From Stichopus chloronotus (Eukaryota > Echinodermata > Holothuroidea > Aspidochirotida > Stichopodidae): a stretch of 64,000 bases of DNA. Of this stretch, positions 13,101-21,849 are shown one piece after another (position 1 is the first letter of the stretch; each line of letters opens with the position of its first letter). Both the position numbers and the translations under genes were made by a program. The DNA lies in assembly GCA_021234535.1 (NCBI GenBank), contig CM037833.1:6811715-6875714 (forward strand), read 5' to 3'. The notes under the pieces were generated by a model that had not been told where the DNA came from, searched no databases, and saw only the letters and a program-made list of their open reading frames with translations.

Positions 13101-13690
13101 GTTATAAGCCCACAATGTAGTTAGGTTTCACGTTCACTTTTTTCTGTTATTTTGATATTTACTATATTAGCTACATAATTTTCCTTTCATCTCATCGTCA
13201 TAACATTCTCACTCATACGTTACTAAGAACAGAAATCCTTCACAAGCTTTGTTTGACTTTTCAATAGTTGCATAGGCCATAACAATTTCTAACGTCAGTC
13301 TTGCTTTTTTGTCTTTGTTTTTTTTTTTAGTGTAAAGGGAACCCCCAATATAAGCACTTCAATCAGTAGATTAACCTTGCAAGACAAAATATGGCCACTG
13401 CAAAATGTAACTCATGCCTAGTTTCTAATTTCTAGCAAGTAGCCAAGAAAATCGGTGGTTCCTGGAGGGAAGTTGCGAGAAAACTTGGTCTAGAAAAAGA
13501 AGATCTGGAGAATATCAACGCCGATCATCATCAATCACAACAGGAGAAAGCACATGAAGTTCTTGGTCAGTGGCGGGCTAGCAAGGATAGTCCCACTTAC
13601 CGAGTACTGGCGGATGCCCTGATGAAAGCAGGACGAACGGATATAAAACATTTTGTGGAAGCCAACTACCAGAAACATCATGAAAGCTGA
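1174..13690 (+). CDS. Death-domain protein with N-terminal helical (MLKL/HeLo-like) bundle, 4 coding exons
   Basis: Exons are 1174-1351, 1751-1926, 12529-12600 and 13436-13690, giving 681 nt and 226 residues. Every junction is GT/AG and the phases match (1, 0, 0). Residues 1-118 (exons 1-2) look wholly helical. They begin with a hydrophobic stretch (MAQIIATVTATTNLISTLV), then a D-C-x-R-L-x-x-x-V pattern and two further amphipathic helices. This spacing resembles the four-helix bundle of MLKL and related HeLo-type cell-death domains. Exon 3 encodes a polar linker. Exon 4 (about residues 143-226) is a Death domain: IGGSWREVARKLGL, then a helix with W-R-A-S, then VLADALMKAGRTDIKHF. The start is the first ATG after the acceptor near 1157. 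Death domains join adaptor complexes in apoptosis and innate immunity; the partner here is unknown. The bundle assignment is by eye. The Death domain is secure. A missed microexon cannot be excluded. Confidence 0.8.
2533..2635 (+). repeat. Direct repeat copy 1, left of LINE fragment
   Basis: About 100 bases rich in pyrimidines, with the words CTGCTTGTCCC, CTTATCAAGTCTACAATA and TTATCACGTAGATCA. The same ordered words recur at 4296-4395, on the far side of the LINE fragment. The intervening bases differ at roughly one site in seven. Confidence 0.6.
2640..4102 (-). mobile_element. Tx1/L1-like LINE ORF2 fragment (endonuclease plus start of RT), degenerate
   Basis: Reading the minus strand from 4102 gives an APE-type endonuclease start (LKVLSFNARG). 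It is followed by DISIIQESHG near 3980, a stretch with VVGINAPNIDNPEFF near 3750, a region with SVGNPSSGRDYWKLNNSLLYD near 3420, and the pre-RT helix with IVRYRARWVAEGE near 3100. The start of the reverse transcriptase (MKNDKSPACDGLS, then a degenerate RGVIPLIPKP) is near 2650-2800. Stops and frame changes interrupt it, so it is inactive. The catalytic RT core and the 3' end are absent. That is unusual, because LINE copies normally lose the 5' end. Family assignment rests on motif order. Confidence 0.75.
4296..4395 (+). repeat. Direct repeat copy 2, right of LINE fragment
   Basis: Second copy of the pyrimidine-rich repeat at 2533-2635, in the same orientation. Both copies sit in wider TCT/CTT-rich DNA, so the LINE may have landed in an older irregular repeat array. 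Confidence 0.6.
4400..5508. other. Intron DNA, no feature recognised
   Basis: AT-rich intronic sequence with a C-run at 4681-4692 and several T-runs. No coding or structured element is recognised up to the putative LTR at 5509. Confidence 0.5.
5509..5613 (+). repeat. Putative 5' LTR of the degraded gypsy element
   Basis: The segment starts TGTTGTCATATATG and ends TTTTATAACA directly before the primer-binding site, so it has TG...CA ends. It holds AATAAA at 5571-5576. At 105 bp it is very short, though short LTRs are known in the Mag lineage. Without a second copy the left boundary is provisional. Confidence 0.45.
5614..5630 (+). other. Primer-binding site, tRNA-Leu type
   Basis: TGGTGTCAGAGGAAGTC starts directly after the LTR end. 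The first nine bases, TGGTGTCAG, are complementary to the 3' end (CTGACACCA) of a tRNA-Leu, the usual primer of SURL/Steamer-type elements. Confidence 0.65.
5644..6209 (+). pseudogene. gag capsid region, interrupted
   Basis: The open frame starts at ATG 5644 (MEQLRARNALSLEGNLS) and runs about 188 codons. It includes the gag signature NWKEWIRRFDLYLVASG and a later YVTDLRNLSTTCEFGEL, followed by LREEDLTLEKALKMCCEAE. These match the capsid-like gag of Mag/SURL elements. The frame is cut near 6210 by a G-rich dispersed repeat. The nucleocapsid part resumes near 7310 in a different frame. Confidence 0.8.
6210..6440 (+). repeat. G-rich dispersed repeat, copy 1, inserted in gag
   Basis: The head is CAGTGGCGGCTCCAGAATG, then a G-run, then a core with GGGGTCCAGGGG and GGGGGCGAAGCCCCCGG. 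Two other copies lie at 11515-11715 and 17747-17940. The core reads through as a Gly/Pro/Lys-rich frame, which is a by-product of the repeat and not a protein. The family head resembles the ends of some DNA transposons, but no matching far end is seen. Confidence 0.65.
6441..7310. other. Unrelated DNA inserted in gag
   Basis: About 870 bases that do not belong to the retroelement. They contain a CA microsatellite (6577-6592), a near-duplicate of CAACGACATTCCTATATTTAG (6948 and 6971) and a long G-run at 7259-7274. No gene is recognised. Confidence 0.5.
7319..7860 (+). pseudogene. gag nucleocapsid zinc knuckle and protease remains
   Basis: Near 7325-7430 the frame carries cysteine/histidine motifs, including CSYCQKKGHYARCC, a CX2CX4HX4C knuckle. 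After a frame change near 7580, a degenerate aspartic protease start is seen (KLDTSSHAYILP). Further on, KAKPILGVKACEKLG near 7810 resembles the protease C-terminus. Frame changes and stops make it non-functional. Confidence 0.7.
7900..8910 (+). pseudogene. pol reverse transcriptase and RNase H remains
   Basis: The RT N-terminus is missing. What remains begins near VLDANQGFWQVPLD (7917) and TPYGRYTFLRL, with a degenerate active-site segment (VDDILV in a broken frame) near 8100. It continues with KYLGHVLTPEGLKPH near 8235. After a short frame break, an open frame from 8287 to 8865 covers the thumb/connection and RNase H: GAVLLQNEHPVAYASRALT, QIEKEILAIFYGCEKFHQYI and the catalytic-site motif TDHKPLEAI. 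Its end, YIADTL, is followed by a stop at 8863. Confidence 0.8.
9120..10233 (+). pseudogene. pol integrase remains
   Basis: The zinc-binding part has HETH near 9184 and CSVC near 9283. The catalytic core has YYSKFIEI, VVSDNGPQYAS (second Asp) and SNGMAERAVQ (Glu), the D,D(35)E layout of retroviral-type integrases. The C-terminal part (DTVSVRKETGRWEPAIVV) is in another frame after a stop at 9929-9931 and runs to 10233. There are frame breaks at about 9400 and 9930. Confidence 0.8.
10241..11510. other. Intron DNA, no feature recognised
   Basis: AT-rich sequence. I looked for a 3' LTR matching 5509-5613 and found none. No coding or RNA feature is recognised. Confidence 0.5.
11515..11715 (+). 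repeat. G-rich dispersed repeat, copy 2
   Basis: Begins CAGGGGCGGGATTTGA, has a run GTGGGGGGAGG, and a core with GGTGGGGTCCAATGGCAAAG and a C-run at 11697-11710. Same family as 6210-6440 and 17747-17940. The overlapping frames are repeat-encoded and not genes. Confidence 0.65.
11924..11949 (+). repeat. TG microsatellite
   Basis: A short (TG)n run continuing into TATG repeats, in intron 3 of the Death-domain gene. Confidence 0.8.
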
Positions 13691-14069
13691 ATTTTTAATT
13701 ATTTGTCACTGCGTCTATACAATTTTTTTTAACTTAACTGTTGCTTTAATTAATTACAAATACACACATAAATGAACTATCATCACCGAGTCAGGAAAAC
13801 AAAATGCTCAAAAAGCAAGCATTGAAATGCTGATATATATCCAAACTAAACACCTTGAGGGTTAAAGTTCATTTAACTACAGTCCCCTCCTCATCTTTAA
13901 CCAGTTAATACATTCACGGGTTCAAAAACCTCAAATTAAGCGACTGAAATCCTAAAACCAAGCTAAAAGTATAAAGAAAGCTTTAAAAGTATTGGCTTCA
14001 GCAGCTATATATAATTAGAAAACCATGCTTGAAAATGATGCTAGAGCTAAGAAAATCAAACAAAATTAC

Positions 14070-14075
14070 AATAAA
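14070..14075 (+). terminator. Possible polyadenylation signal of the Death-domain gene
   Basis: AATAAA lies about 380 bases after the stop codon at 13690. It is the first canonical hexamer noted downstream of that stop. Transcript data would be needed to place the true 3' end. Confidence 0.3.
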
Positions 14076-14404
14076 TCAGAACATGGTGCTCTATGATCAG
14101 AACAAATGACAATAATTCCCAATTGTCAAGAGTAAAAAAAACATTTTCTGCAATCAAGTCATTTCTTTGTTTTAGTGAGATTAACATCAGCTCATGCTGT
14201 GACGATTCACATGATCAATCGTCCTGGTAAATTAGTTCATATGTGTCAATACAATGTCTCGGCTTTTTGAGCTGCGAGGCAGTTGGGTAAAAGGTGTTAT
14301 GTCCATTGGCAAAACATGTGTGATCGAGCGTGAAAGATGATCTTTTGACTATTTTAGCACAGTTATAACTTCATTTTTTCTACAAAAGGTAAAGAACATA
14401 TTAA

Positions 14405-14861
14405 GGTAGCATACCCCTATTAATTTCCCCATTGACTTACATACTAAACTGCAAAATGTGATCTCTAAAGCCTTGCATGAGATTTCAACAGATAAAAGCT
14501 ACAACTCTTTAGAAAGCTTTTGGCAATTCATGGCTTATTCAATTTTCCGTACCTTAGGTGGTTAGATTTTCTGCTAGAGGTCGTCGAACTTAGCATACCT
14601 TGTCACTGGGGCAAATCACACATCTTCTCGAATGATACTGCTCCACCAGCTAAAAGTCCATAACTTTTCCGTAATTGCTTCAATTGGCACCATTTTCACA
14701 CCTTGTATATCTCAATTCCCCTACTTCAATATTCAATCCACAAAAAAAAAGCCATCTCAAAGGATAAAATACCAAAAAAGTTGTCCAAATGTCCCAGATA
14801 GGGACTTTCACAGGGAACAAAATGAGGATGAATCTCCAACTTCTATATAGGGTATACTACC
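14405..14861. mobile_element. Inverted-repeat element, MITE-like
   Basis: The left end GGTAGCATACCCCTATTA (14405) and the right end TATATAGGGTATACTACC (14844-14861) are imperfect inverted complements. The left end is preceded by TTAA and the right end followed by ATAA. It has no coding capacity. Size and structure fit a non-autonomous DNA transposon. Confidence 0.45.
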
Positions 14862-14914
14862 ATAACTCTGGACTGACAGATGAAAGTTCACTGATTAGAG
14901 ACAAACGTTTCACT

Positions 14915-14936
14915 CAGGGGTGGATCCAGGATTTGT
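14915..14936 (+). repeat. Head-only fragment of the CAGTGGCG-type repeat
   Basis: CAGGGGTGGATCCAGGATTT matches the head of the G-rich dispersed family at 6210, 11515 and 17747, but the G-rich core does not follow. Confidence 0.4.
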
Positions 14937-15124
14937 ATTGATTCAAGAATTGTGTGAGAGTGTCTTCCATCTGTGATCTCATTTCCGTTTACGAGTTTGT
15001 ATACCAAAGCCGCGAAGAAACAGTAAGCAGTGATATCTGCTATATAATAGTAAAAGTTACGGTTGATCAATTTTGGAAATTTCGCAAAGCTCTATAGGTT
15101 TTTCTTCTAAAAAACAGCAACATA

Positions 15125-16295
15125 ATCTAGTTTGATGAAAGACGTTAGATGTTCTGGTTTACTCTCTTATCTAATAGCTCACAAAGCCCAAGTTAATTCT
15201 CTTTGTGATATGGCCAAAAAAGAGTACCACAGACACAAAATCATTGATTCAAAATCTGACAAAAGAAAAGTCTTTAACACTTGCGAATTCACTGCCTAAA
15301 AGTAAAGCTGATGAGCTATCCGTCTGATTTGGATTTTCAGAACCTCCCCAACAAGTTCGCCGAATTCTTTAAGAACAAGGTGTTAAATATATCTGCCGTA
15401 ATTGAATGCAGTCTGATGCCGACTAGTGTTGACAAAGATCTGAGTGAAATGCTTAATATTTATGCTGCAAGTAGCCTCTGTTCATTCAAAGAAGCAACCG
15501 TTGGTGAAATCATTAATCTCTAATTCGTCCAGCTGCATACTGTAATTTGGATCCTATTCCAACAAACTTAGTTAAACTGTGCAGTGCTAACCTCGCACCT
15601 TTTCTTGTGAAAATTGTTAATATGTCTTTGAATACTTCAATATTTCCATTAAGTTATGAAGCAGAAATTGCGCAATAGAAATATTTGCTGTTCTTGTAAC
15701 GTAAAAAATCTAGGTGTAATATTTGATTCTGAAATGTTAATGGATAAGTTTGTTATATCTAAATGTAAGAGTGCAATGTATTACCTTAGAATTATTGCTC
15801 AGATTCGTCCCTTTCTAGATGAGGATGCTACTAGAACTCTTATTTCTGCTCTTGTAATTTCTAGATTAGATTACGCTAATTCCCTCCTAATTGGGGTTAA
15901 TAAAATGTTCATCAGACGTCTTCAATTAATTTAGAATTCAGCGGCTAAGCTTACAACTCGTTCACCTTTTAGGGATCATATTGCACCCATTTTACAACAC
16001 ACTGGTTGCCTGTTGAATACCTTGTGCGTTTTAAAATACTATTGCTCTGTTTTAATTGTCTTAAGGGAGCTGTCCCTGATTTTCTAATTCAACCTCTAAA
16101 TATCTTTGAGCCGAATCGTACTTGAAGGTCTCCTTCTAAGTTCCTACAACAGTACCCAAATCATTTTCTAAGTTTGGAAATCGGTCTTTTGATGTCTATG
16201 CTCCTAAAGAATGGAATCAGTTACCGCTTGTAATTAGATCTGACCCTTCGCTGTGCTCTTTTAAACGAAATATTTTTTGGACAGCATTTTAATGA
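15125..16295 (+). mobile_element. CR1/L2-like LINE fragment with internal RT deletion
   Basis: The sequence reads through the pre-RT segment (AKKEYHRHKI, then NLPNKFAEFFKNKVLNI) into the RT entry NLDPIPTNLVKLC near 15550. It then jumps, with the RT core deleted near 15655, to the post-RT region: NLGVIFDSEMLMDKF, ALVISRLDYANSLLIGV, then HWLPVEYLVRFKILLLCF and finally a WNQLPLVIRSDPSLCSFKRN ending before 16295. These are hallmark motifs of CR1/L2/Crack-type LINEs. Several stops and frame changes show an inactive copy. Confidence 0.8.
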
Positions 16296-16732
16296 TTTCT
16301 GCTGACTTTGTTGGTTCTTATGTTCAGTTCATTTTTTACTTCATCTTTTAATTTTATGGCCTTCTTGAACTGGTTAAAGTTTTTAGTTTTTGTTTTAGGC
16401 TTTGTTTTTATTTTGATGTTTCGTTGTATTTGTATTTGATATCCGTGTAAAGAATTAGAGCTCACTTTTAGAATAAGTGCTACAGAAGTGTAATAATAAT
16501 AATTAAAAACTTTCGTTAGGCATGTACTTCGATGAAATGTGTCCAAATGCATCCCTGTTGACTTGAAATCTACATACAGTAGGGCTGTTGTCCACCTGTC
16601 ATCAGCAACTAATTCACTAAACCCCGCCCTATTCACAACCTAAAACATGCACCTAATAGAAACACTGTGATCATTATTTTCTTAATGTTTTGTAGAGTAT
16701 CACTCTTCGGGTTTTTTTTTTCGGTTTTGATG

Positions 16733-16838
16733 ATAATCGTACCAATAGCATTCACAGACATTTACGTATGAGTATGTACCTGCTTGATTTTGATGATACT
16801 CGTACCAAAGCGATTACGATGACGTGTGAGTATGAGAG
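16733..16838 (+). repeat. Two-copy tandem repeat, period about 53
   Basis: GGTTTTGATGATAATCGTACC at 16733 recurs as GATTTTGATGATACTCGTACC at 16786. Each is followed by a similar stretch ending in a TGAGTATG word. Confidence 0.55.
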
Positions 16839-16839
16839 T

Positions 16840-17427
<588 letters not shown>

Positions 17428-17746
17428 ATTTGCTATTCCCATAACCATGGTAGTTCACACTTACTACCTTCAATAAACTCGTAGGTTCATCTGCGGCCTG
17501 TATACTGCACGTACCGTCATTTATTGTATGATGTGGTGAATACTGCCTGTAAAGTCAAATTCAACGTAAGTGTAACGTGCTATTACAATTCTCTTAAATT
17601 CATGTCCTTTTTTTAAAATAAAAATTAAGTCCAGTGGACGTGATGGAAGTATCGTCAATAATTCCAAACATGCAGTGCCCTTTATCTGTAATGTCAGGGA
17701 CTTATTCCCATCCACAGTATCTTCTCAATAGTCCAATATATGCCCA

Positions 17747-17940
17747 GTGGCGTGTGCAGGATTTCAAAACCTGTAATTCCCCCGATTGACATGGAAACTA
17801 GTGTCACTAAAGCACCTTCGGTGCACCAGGAGCGCCAACGAGTGTTAACGATTGGGGCTAATCGCCCCCAGTTAGAGCCCCTGACGGGGCCCAGGGGCAG
17901 AGCCCAAGAGAGGTACGGGGCAAAGCTGCGGCAATATAAG
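17747..17940 (+). repeat. G-rich dispersed repeat, copy 3
   Basis: Begins CAGTGGCGTGTGCAGGATTT and carries a core with GGGGCCCAGGGGCAGAGCCC. Same family as 6210-6440 and 11515-11715. Confidence 0.6.
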
Positions 17941-17944
17941 GTAA

Positions 17945-20260
17945 TAAGTATGCCTTAAATTTGTTTTAGAGGCCTTATTGATAAGGCTTCTTTCGTTTCA
18001 GATTTTGCGAAATTCGATATCAATGACATAGGGTTAGGGTTATCCTCTACGTGTGGTTGGCTGCAGTACTAGTGTGTCACATACATTAACAGGACTGTAA
18101 GCTAAACATCATGAGGCCAGTCATTTGGTCAAGACGGCTACTTGAGATGATAGCGAAAGTTAACAGTACTTGTTTCAAGCCATTTCCTTGTGTATATGCC
18201 ACAGGAACATAATTTTAGCGCTGAGCTGATTTTTTTTTTCATGGAAGCTGGACTGTAAACTTGGGAAGCGCGCGAAATTTTTCCAGATATCTTACAGTAA
18301 TATATTACAATATCGTAACCAATTAAAAACTTATACAGCTCAAAAAAATTTCCTGGCAGTTGGGTCCTATTGGGGGTATTACCTACGCTGTGCTGCTCTC
18401 CTCCAGTCACTATAGACATACCCGGCATGGCCAACACACGAGAGAACAGCAGCAACTAGGCTTGGGACATCAGATGAAATTACCTATAGGATGAAATTAC
18501 CTACATAAAATGTGTACTCTGCCATCATGTTACTTGGTAAGGTGGGAAGGGATTTTCACGCAGCTCATTCCGAATAAGACGAAAACGCATTTGCCCTTGA
18601 ATAAGACCTTTAAGACACGTGTTCAGTCCACCAGACCCCTCCCACTTCTATACTCCATCTGACCCCTCCCGCCTCTACATCAACTTCATTTTATCCTATC
18701 ACTCTCCGGAACCTGGCCCGCTTCTCAAAGTGCAGCATATACAGTAAACATTGACCAACAAAATGTGCGTTGTAACATCATCCCATTGCGATTAGCCTGC
18801 CTGACGGTCTTATAGGTCTTATCTTTTTTTTTGTGCTATGTTTAAAAAATAGTTACGAATGTCTTGTGTTTTGTTCCAGAGAAACTTATAGATCGACCTT
18901 GAGACTAATGTCAGTAGGTGTGCCTCCTGCTTGATAAATCAAACTTGTAATCTTTGAGATACAGAACCTACAATCTTGAACAAAACTCCTTGGGACACCT
19001 CGCTCCCTTCCCAATCCGAGTATGTTGGCCACAGGATTACTGTTCACAGTGTACATTCACTCCTATGGCGCAACATTGGCAAGGGGCACTGGGTTTCATG
19101 TTATCCAAATAAAATTTAGGATTATAGTCGCAACGAATGGCAAAGTGTCCCCCAAGGTTTTGTCCAAGATGGTAGGTCTAGTTAGCAAAGAACAGTGAGT
19201 TGACTGAGTTCCTTTTGATGACTACAAACTGGAGGTATTTTCTTTCAAATCGAAAACAAGAAAGGAACCAATTTTTGCGCGCCTTCGCTCTACATGAAAT
19301 CATATTTCCCCTGCTATACTAGCTTACACACCTCCCCCTTTACCAAAACAAATGACATCGCCGTGGACTAACAAAAACACGATTTTCTTTTTGTTTTGTT
19401 TCCGTGTTTCGCCCGCTTTGTAGTAAAATTTACTGATGCCAATAAATACTTACCAACACGTGAAGATCCCGATTTCAAACACAGGAAAAACCCCGACGAA
19501 AATGATATCCCCAAGTTAAAAAGAAGATCCCAAAAGATTAGACGTTCCACAACAAGCTCAACTAACGCCTGGTGAGCATCGTCCCCCCGCCCCCATATAA
19601 CGCATTTACCCCCCCCCCCCATCTGATTTCAGGGACCTGGAGCCCCCACTGATCGCCATTGGCTAGTTCACTATTTTCAACAAATAGACTTGCCAATAAC
19701 TTCAGTCTCTAGCCATGCGAGACCTTTGGATAAGTGACTTTATCAATTCACTTATTCGCACCACATTCATAAGATTTTTTATAAAGTGGTTCCGCTCCTA
19801 CGTACTGCTAGGGCCTACGTTTACCAGGGCACTTACAGAAACAAGCCTAGGCTAGTTCAAATGAGATTGTTCGAGACAACGTGCATCCATATGTTTCCCC
19901 GTATATGTCATTGATAGTCTAGAAGAAAGGTTCGTAGCAAATGTGTTAAATTAATATATCAAGGTTGTTGAGAGGTAACTTTAACACCGACAGTCGATAT
20001 TTAATCCTAAACCACGTACAGATACAGATGCACAGACCAATATATACTTTCCACAATTAACAATCGCAAATTCGTAATCGTACTTTTATAACACATATGA
20101 ACGCTAGCAGCCACTAATAACAACATAAGGCCTTTCTCGACTGGAGGTATGACTACTGTGTGTTCCCTTTATTTGCATATGACAGAGTCTGGCGTCTACA
20201 AGTGTACATTAAAGCGTTATTGGTTATAGTTACCGATCATTTGTAGCTATTTGAGCCAGA
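17945..20260. other. Gene-poor DNA, nothing convincing
   Basis: No exon with domain resemblance was found on either strand. A short Lys/Arg-rich frame near 19430-19570 (plus strand) follows a possible TTTGTAG acceptor but has no recognised homologue. A C-run lies at 19608-19620. Confidence 0.4.
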
Positions 20261-20261
20261 T

Positions 20262-20590
20262 TTAAGGGAAGTAACGCGTTTCAAATAGACCAGCATCGCA
20301 TTGAGAAAAAAAAAACAATAAACATCCTATAAAAGTTTCATCTCCTCAAAACATGAAGCATCAGATGAGGTAAGGAAGATGCGACATTAGACTTTTTAAA
20401 AGTTTGGGTGACCCAATTATTCTTGAGCAACGAATAGATAAATTACTCTCAGTAAGAATCTTATTTCTTGAAAAGAAGGTTACCATCTATCCCAGCTATA
20501 TTGAGTAATCTGTCATTCAGTGTCCATAAATATTGGTTCTAAGAATGTGATTTTTTTTTTCTGTGAAACAAACGCCTTACTTCCCTTTAA
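20262..20590. mobile_element. MITE-like element with 18-bp inverted ends and TTAA flanks
   Basis: The left end AAGGGAAGTAACGCGTTT (20264-20281) and the right end (20570-20587) are inverted complements with one mismatch. TTAA occurs at both outer edges (20262-20265 and 20587-20590). The element is about 330 bp with no coding capacity. TTAA targets are typical of piggyBac-type transposases. This is an inference from ends only. Confidence 0.55.
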
Positions 20591-21305
20591 TGCTTGGTTT
20601 CATGTGCCCTGCGATACGTTTGATTTTAGCAAGAGATGGCAGTATATTAAAATTATTTATTCATCGAGAAAACCTCACAGAAAGTAAATTCGTTTAACTG
20701 TAGAAGATAGCATTCCACGGTTACCGTAGAACAGTTAACACGAGGCCAGTATATTATAGCCAACACAGCCAAAAAATATCTTTCTGCTTAAATCGGTATT
20801 TTATGCAACACTCTACACTCCTCGAAGAACAATGTGACAATATAGCTGAATGATTCTGGTAGAAAATAACTCGGAACATAAACATTTACAAGCCTTTTCC
20901 AAGAAAAGAGTAAAACCAGAGAAGTTCTGCCGGTGGGTTGTCCTCATAATTGCAGTTTACCGAGTACTGCCAGTGCGCCCTCATTTATTAATCCCCGCGT
21001 TTACACTTAGAAAGGCGTTAAAATGCAATCCAGTACATTAAGTCTATATCCTTTCAAGCACTGCTTAGCCTACATGTAGAGATTAGGGAGCCTGTTTAGA
21101 TGTATACCCAGACTTTAATATCTGCTGTACAGCTAGGTAATATACACCTATATGCGACCCATCTTAAGGAGAAATGCAACCTGCAACTAGCTGGCTTACA
21201 TCAGCTTGCTCCCATTAAATTAAGTGTTGTATACAACCTTTGATTAAGGAGTTAGTGTGCTACCTGTAATGTTCATACCAGCTCAAACTGAAAAAGCCTG
21301 CTAAC
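20591..21305. other. No feature recognised
   Basis: AT-rich non-coding sequence; short frames only. Confidence 0.45.
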
Positions 21306-21311
21306 TTCAAT

Positions 21312-21806
21312 TTACTTCAAACACGGTGTTATATTCTGCGGATTCCAGCAGTTGTTTGCACGCCAATCAACAGGAGCAGCACAGGTGCCCCTCTGGGCAC
21401 TACCCGTCCACAAGACTCGGTTAAGTAGCACATTGAAGATTGCTGCTGTGGCATCTGGGACTGCCGGGAAAGTGTCCAACAAGTTCAAGCCGAAGATAGG
21501 CTGAAATCGGTTTGAGAAATTGGGCGTGTAGCCAGGAAGTTGGTCCAGACGACCCGATGAGCCATCCTCCCGGGGGTCACTTGAAGCTCTCGTTCGGGTA
21601 TTTTTTTCAATGCGACCAAGATAAAATACAAAATACAAGATTTTGATTGACTGTTCGGGGAGGTGTATTGCCAATGCGTCCTGCGTGAAATAAATATGCC
21701 GACCGTTCAGCTGTGGATCCCATCCCCTAGTAGCACACTCGCATACTTCGTATAAGCAGGAATGAGTCTCTAGCAACTCCCTGGTATAAGCAACACGGGT
21801 ATACAT
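21312..21806 (-). CDS. Unrecognised reading frame of about 164 codons
   Basis: From the first ATG (21806) an uninterrupted minus-strand frame runs to the stop at 21312. This is long for AT-rich intergenic DNA. The product is cysteine-containing, with polar and hydrophobic blocks such as IFGLNLLDTFPAVPDATAAIF and a Trp/Asn-rich end. No domain, signal peptide or repeat is recognised. The local base composition is richer in G+C than the surroundings. It could be a retrocopy, a TE-derived exon or a chance frame. No supporting splice sites or polyadenylation signal were identified. Confidence 0.25.
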   Translation of the reverse strand: MYTRVAYTRELLETHSCLYEVCECATRGWDPQLNGRHIYFTQDALAIHLPEQSIKILYFVFYLGRIEKNTRTRASSDPREDGSSGRLDQLPGYTPNFSNRFQPIFGLNLLDTFPAVPDATAAIFNVLLNRVLWTGSAQRGTCAAPVDWRANNCWNPQNITPCLK

Positions 21807-21849
21807 GACCAATCGAAACCTCGAATCAACGATTTCACACCTTCATAAA

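Noticed and set aside
19400..19622. Lys/Arg-rich plus-strand frame after a possible acceptor, and its minus-strand shadow
   Set aside because: Too short, no recognised homologue, no matching donor or partner exon.
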